Shown here: piece by piece, positions 13,672 to 15,125 of the stretch
How the letters are laid out: the number at the start of each line of letters is the position of its first letter
Numbering within the stretch: position 1 is the stretch's first letter
Origin: JAVZLQ01 sp049700035
Lineage (GTDB): Archaea; Thermoproteota; Bathyarchaeia; Bathyarchaeales; Bathycorpusculaceae
Length of the DNA stretch: 15,125 bases
Assembly: GCA_049700035.1 (NCBI GenBank)
Contig: JBNAWC010000028.1
Location: 1-15,125 of the forward strand
Direction: 5' to 3'
The notes under the pieces: model-generated
The model's database searches: none
What the model saw: the letters and a program-made list of their open reading frames with translations, nothing else
Told to the model about the DNA's origin: nothing
Program-made: the position numbers and the translations under genes

Positions 13672-14310
13672 TCAACTTGACAACAGCTTTTTCTTTTCCT
13701 TCTCGTCTAACTCACGGTAACCATTACTGTCTATAACTGCAACATTAAAGCTGTCCCCGCTTGCTGCGTCCCGCTTCATGGCAGAATTCACAGCCTTAAC
13801 AACTATTGGCAAAAACTCCTCAACAGTCACATCCTCGCGGTATCTGTCCTCCAAAATTCCATAAGCTATTGGCGAACCAGAACCAGTGGCAACACATTTC
13901 TCTTCGGTTAAGCTGCCAAAAGGGTCTATTGAATAAACATGCGGTCCCTCCTCGTCCACTCCGCCTATTAGAACCTGCGTTAGAAGGGGTAGGTATCTGG
14001 CTGAGAATAGGAGGTTGGCGATTAGCCTCGCGCCAGAGCTTACTGGTATGGGTCTACCCATGTTTATTTTGTATAGTTGCGCGTTTGCCGTTAGTACGTC
14101 AACTGTCCTCTGGGCGTCTGCAAGCGAGCCAGCAATAGTCATTGCCAAGTGGTCGTCTATCTTGTATATTTTTTTGCCGTGTTTGTGGGCTACGTAAAAG
14201 CCCATAGTTACTCGCGTGTCCGAGGCGAGGATTACGCCGTCTTTGCATACCACGCCTATCGTTGTTGTTCCTTTCAGTGCTAACTTATCAACTGCGTCTT
14301 TACTTATCAT
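13672..14310 (-). CDS. psmB: 20S proteasome beta subunit
   Basis: Threonine peptidase subunit of the archaeal 20S core. Autocleavage should occur at KG|TTTIG, leaving catalytic Thr (residue 15 from the chosen start). After it come GVVCKDGVILASDTRVTMG (Asp17 and Lys33 region of the mature enzyme: SDTR, and HKHGKKIYKI), then GSLADAQ, LIGGVDEEGPHVYSIDPFGS and the characteristic ATGSGSPIAYGILE, and SGDSFNVAVID. I chose ATG 14310, with GGGAG nine bases upstream, giving a 14-residue propeptide. TTG 14337 in the same frame would add nine residues but lacks a clear ribosome-binding site. First gene of the operon with aCPSF1. A single-beta type is likely, but other subunits may lie elsewhere. Confidence 0.95.
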   Translation of the reverse strand: MISKDAVDKLALKGTTTIGVVCKDGVILASDTRVTMGFYVAHKHGKKIYKIDDHLAMTIAGSLADAQRTVDVLTANAQLYKINMGRPIPVSSGARLIANLLFSARYLPLLTQVLIGGVDEEGPHVYSIDPFGSLTEEKCVATGSGSPIAYGILEDRYREDVTVEEFLPIVVKAVNSAMKRDAASGDSFNVAVIDSNGYRELDEKEKKKLLSS

Positions 14311-14337
14311 CCTATTTTTCTCCCAAAACCTAAACAA

Positions 14338-14480
14338 CTCGGATTAATTCGCTAGGAAACAGCATCATGTAATCACACCGTGACATTTATTAACATTACG
14401 GTTAAAATGGAGAGAAATCAATAGCATTTAAATTGCAAAACATCCACTAATCTAGGGTTTAGGCAAAACCGAAAAGTAAC
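14338..14480. promoter_or_regulatory. Divergent promoter region, psmB / egsA
   Basis: An AT-rich spacer. GTTAATAAATG on the minus strand (14384-14394) is a TATA-like box for psmB. CATTTAAATT (14426-14435) on the plus strand is suitable for egsA, predicting a start near 14456 and a 25-base leader. No ribosome-binding site is evident before ATG 14481. No other gene is seen. Confidence 0.4.
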
Positions 14481-15125
14481 ATGTTTAGCGTGGTTGATTT
14501 GCCACTAAAACACCATCAAATGCAACTTCCAAGAGAAGTAATCGTTGGAAACGGCACTTTAGAGCGTATTCCAGAAATAACTCTACGATTGGGGTTCACA
14601 AAATCCGCGTTAATAGTTGCTGGTGCACGCACTTATGACATTGCTGGAAAAACCGTGAAGGAACTCCTTGAAAAAGACGGGTTAGAAGTTAACACCATTC
14701 TTGTTGAGTCTGCAACTGTTAAGGGTGTTGAGGCAGTTGAAGAAAGAATTAAGGTTTTGAAGCCCCAAGTTGTTTTCGGGGTGGGCGGCGGAACAAAAAT
14801 AGATGTTGCAAAGTTAAGTTCAGCCCGCCAGCAAGTCCCATTCATAAGCGTTCCAACAACAGCCTCACATGATGGAATAGCAAGTCCACTATCTTCTGTT
14901 AAGGGTTTCGAAAAGCCCTATTCAGTCATGGCTCAAGCGCCAATAGCCATAATCGCGGACACGGATATAATAATGCAGTCGCCTTGGCGTTCAATAATAA
15001 GCGGATGTGGAGACGTAATTGCGAAGTTCACTGCGGTAAGGGACTGGAAACTTGCACATGAAGAGCGAAAAGAGTATTATGGGGGTTATGCTGCAAGCCT
15101 AGCGCTGATGAGTGCAAAACTCGTA
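14481..15125 (+). CDS. egsA: sn-glycerol-1-phosphate dehydrogenase (partial, runs off the edge)
   Basis: Makes the sn-glycerol-1-phosphate backbone of archaeal ether lipids from dihydroxyacetone phosphate, using NAD(P)H and Zn. 215 residues are visible of the usual 340-360. They include MQLPREVIVGNGTLERI near the start, the nucleotide-binding FGVGGGTKIDVAKL, the family hallmark ISVPTTASHDGIASPLSS, the metal-site Asp in SGCGDVIAKFTAVRDWKLAH, and GGYAASLALMSAKLV at the edge. The second zinc-ligand His segments lie outside the window. ATG 14481 is the first Met in a frame that stays open to the end; ATG 14520 is a less likely start. Only iron-type alcohol/glycerol dehydrogenases and dehydroquinate synthases are related, and the THDG-type motif favours EgsA clearly. 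Confidence 0.95.
   Translation, partial: MFSVVDLPLKHHQMQLPREVIVGNGTLERIPEITLRLGFTKSALIVAGARTYDIAGKTVKELLEKDGLEVNTILVESATVKGVEAVEERIKVLKPQVVFGVGGGTKIDVAKLSSARQQVPFISVPTTASHDGIASPLSSVKGFEKPYSVMAQAPIAIIADTDIIMQSPWRSIISGCGDVIAKFTAVRDWKLAHEERKEYYGGYAASLALMSAKLV

Overview
The window is a 15.1 kb piece of archaeal chromosome. Genes that mark it as archaeal are an sn-glycerol-1-phosphate dehydrogenase (archaeal lipid backbone), the KH-MBL-beta-CASP termination ribonuclease aCPSF1/FttA, a 20S proteasome beta subunit, the Lsm-L37e pair, an archaeal MCT-1-like PUA protein, archaeal SepF, and Mre11-Rad50 with a CPLC zinc hook. TATA-like boxes lie about 25 to 45 bases before most first genes, and TTG/GTG starts are frequent. 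Moderate GC, an FtsZ/SepF-type division gene and the gene repertoire fit a Thermoproteota-like lineage such as Bathyarchaeia, but that placement is inference; no rRNA is present. I recognise no tRNA, rRNA, CRISPR array, insertion sequence or phage gene.

Layout. 1-2950: a truncated EamA-type transporter on the minus strand diverges from a Nif3-like gene. This is followed by an FAH-family gene split by a frameshift at an A7 run, and then a 51-residue zinc-ribbon protein. 2952-6975 (all minus): mre11 overlaps rad50, then comes a 65-residue two-helix membrane protein, and beyond a separate promoter an unrecognised 141-residue protein. 7131-8295 (plus): an AN1 zinc finger fused to an M50 intramembrane protease, followed closely by a winged-helix protein. 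8302-9506: a solitary rpsJ (S10) diverges from a HAD phosphatase. 9627-10268: an unrecognised 213-residue protein. 10281-10702 (minus): lsm then rpl37e. 10779-11753 (plus): a PUA RNA-binding protein and SepF. 11740-14310 (minus): psmB then aCPSF1/fttA, whose end overlaps the end of sepF. 14481 to the edge: egsA, incomplete.

Most of this is housekeeping: break repair (Mre11-Rad50), translation (S10, L37e, MCT-1-like PUA), RNA processing and termination (Lsm, FttA), protein turnover (proteasome), division (SepF) and lipid synthesis (EgsA). I see no clear new defence or mobile system. The best leads are: an FAH frameshift lying exactly on an A_AAA_AAA heptamer in the phase that would restore the protein; an Mre11 with Ser in place of the metal-binding Asn of the GNHD motif, paired with a short Rad50 of unusual P-loop and a small membrane protein; and an AN1-protease gene followed by a putative transcription factor.
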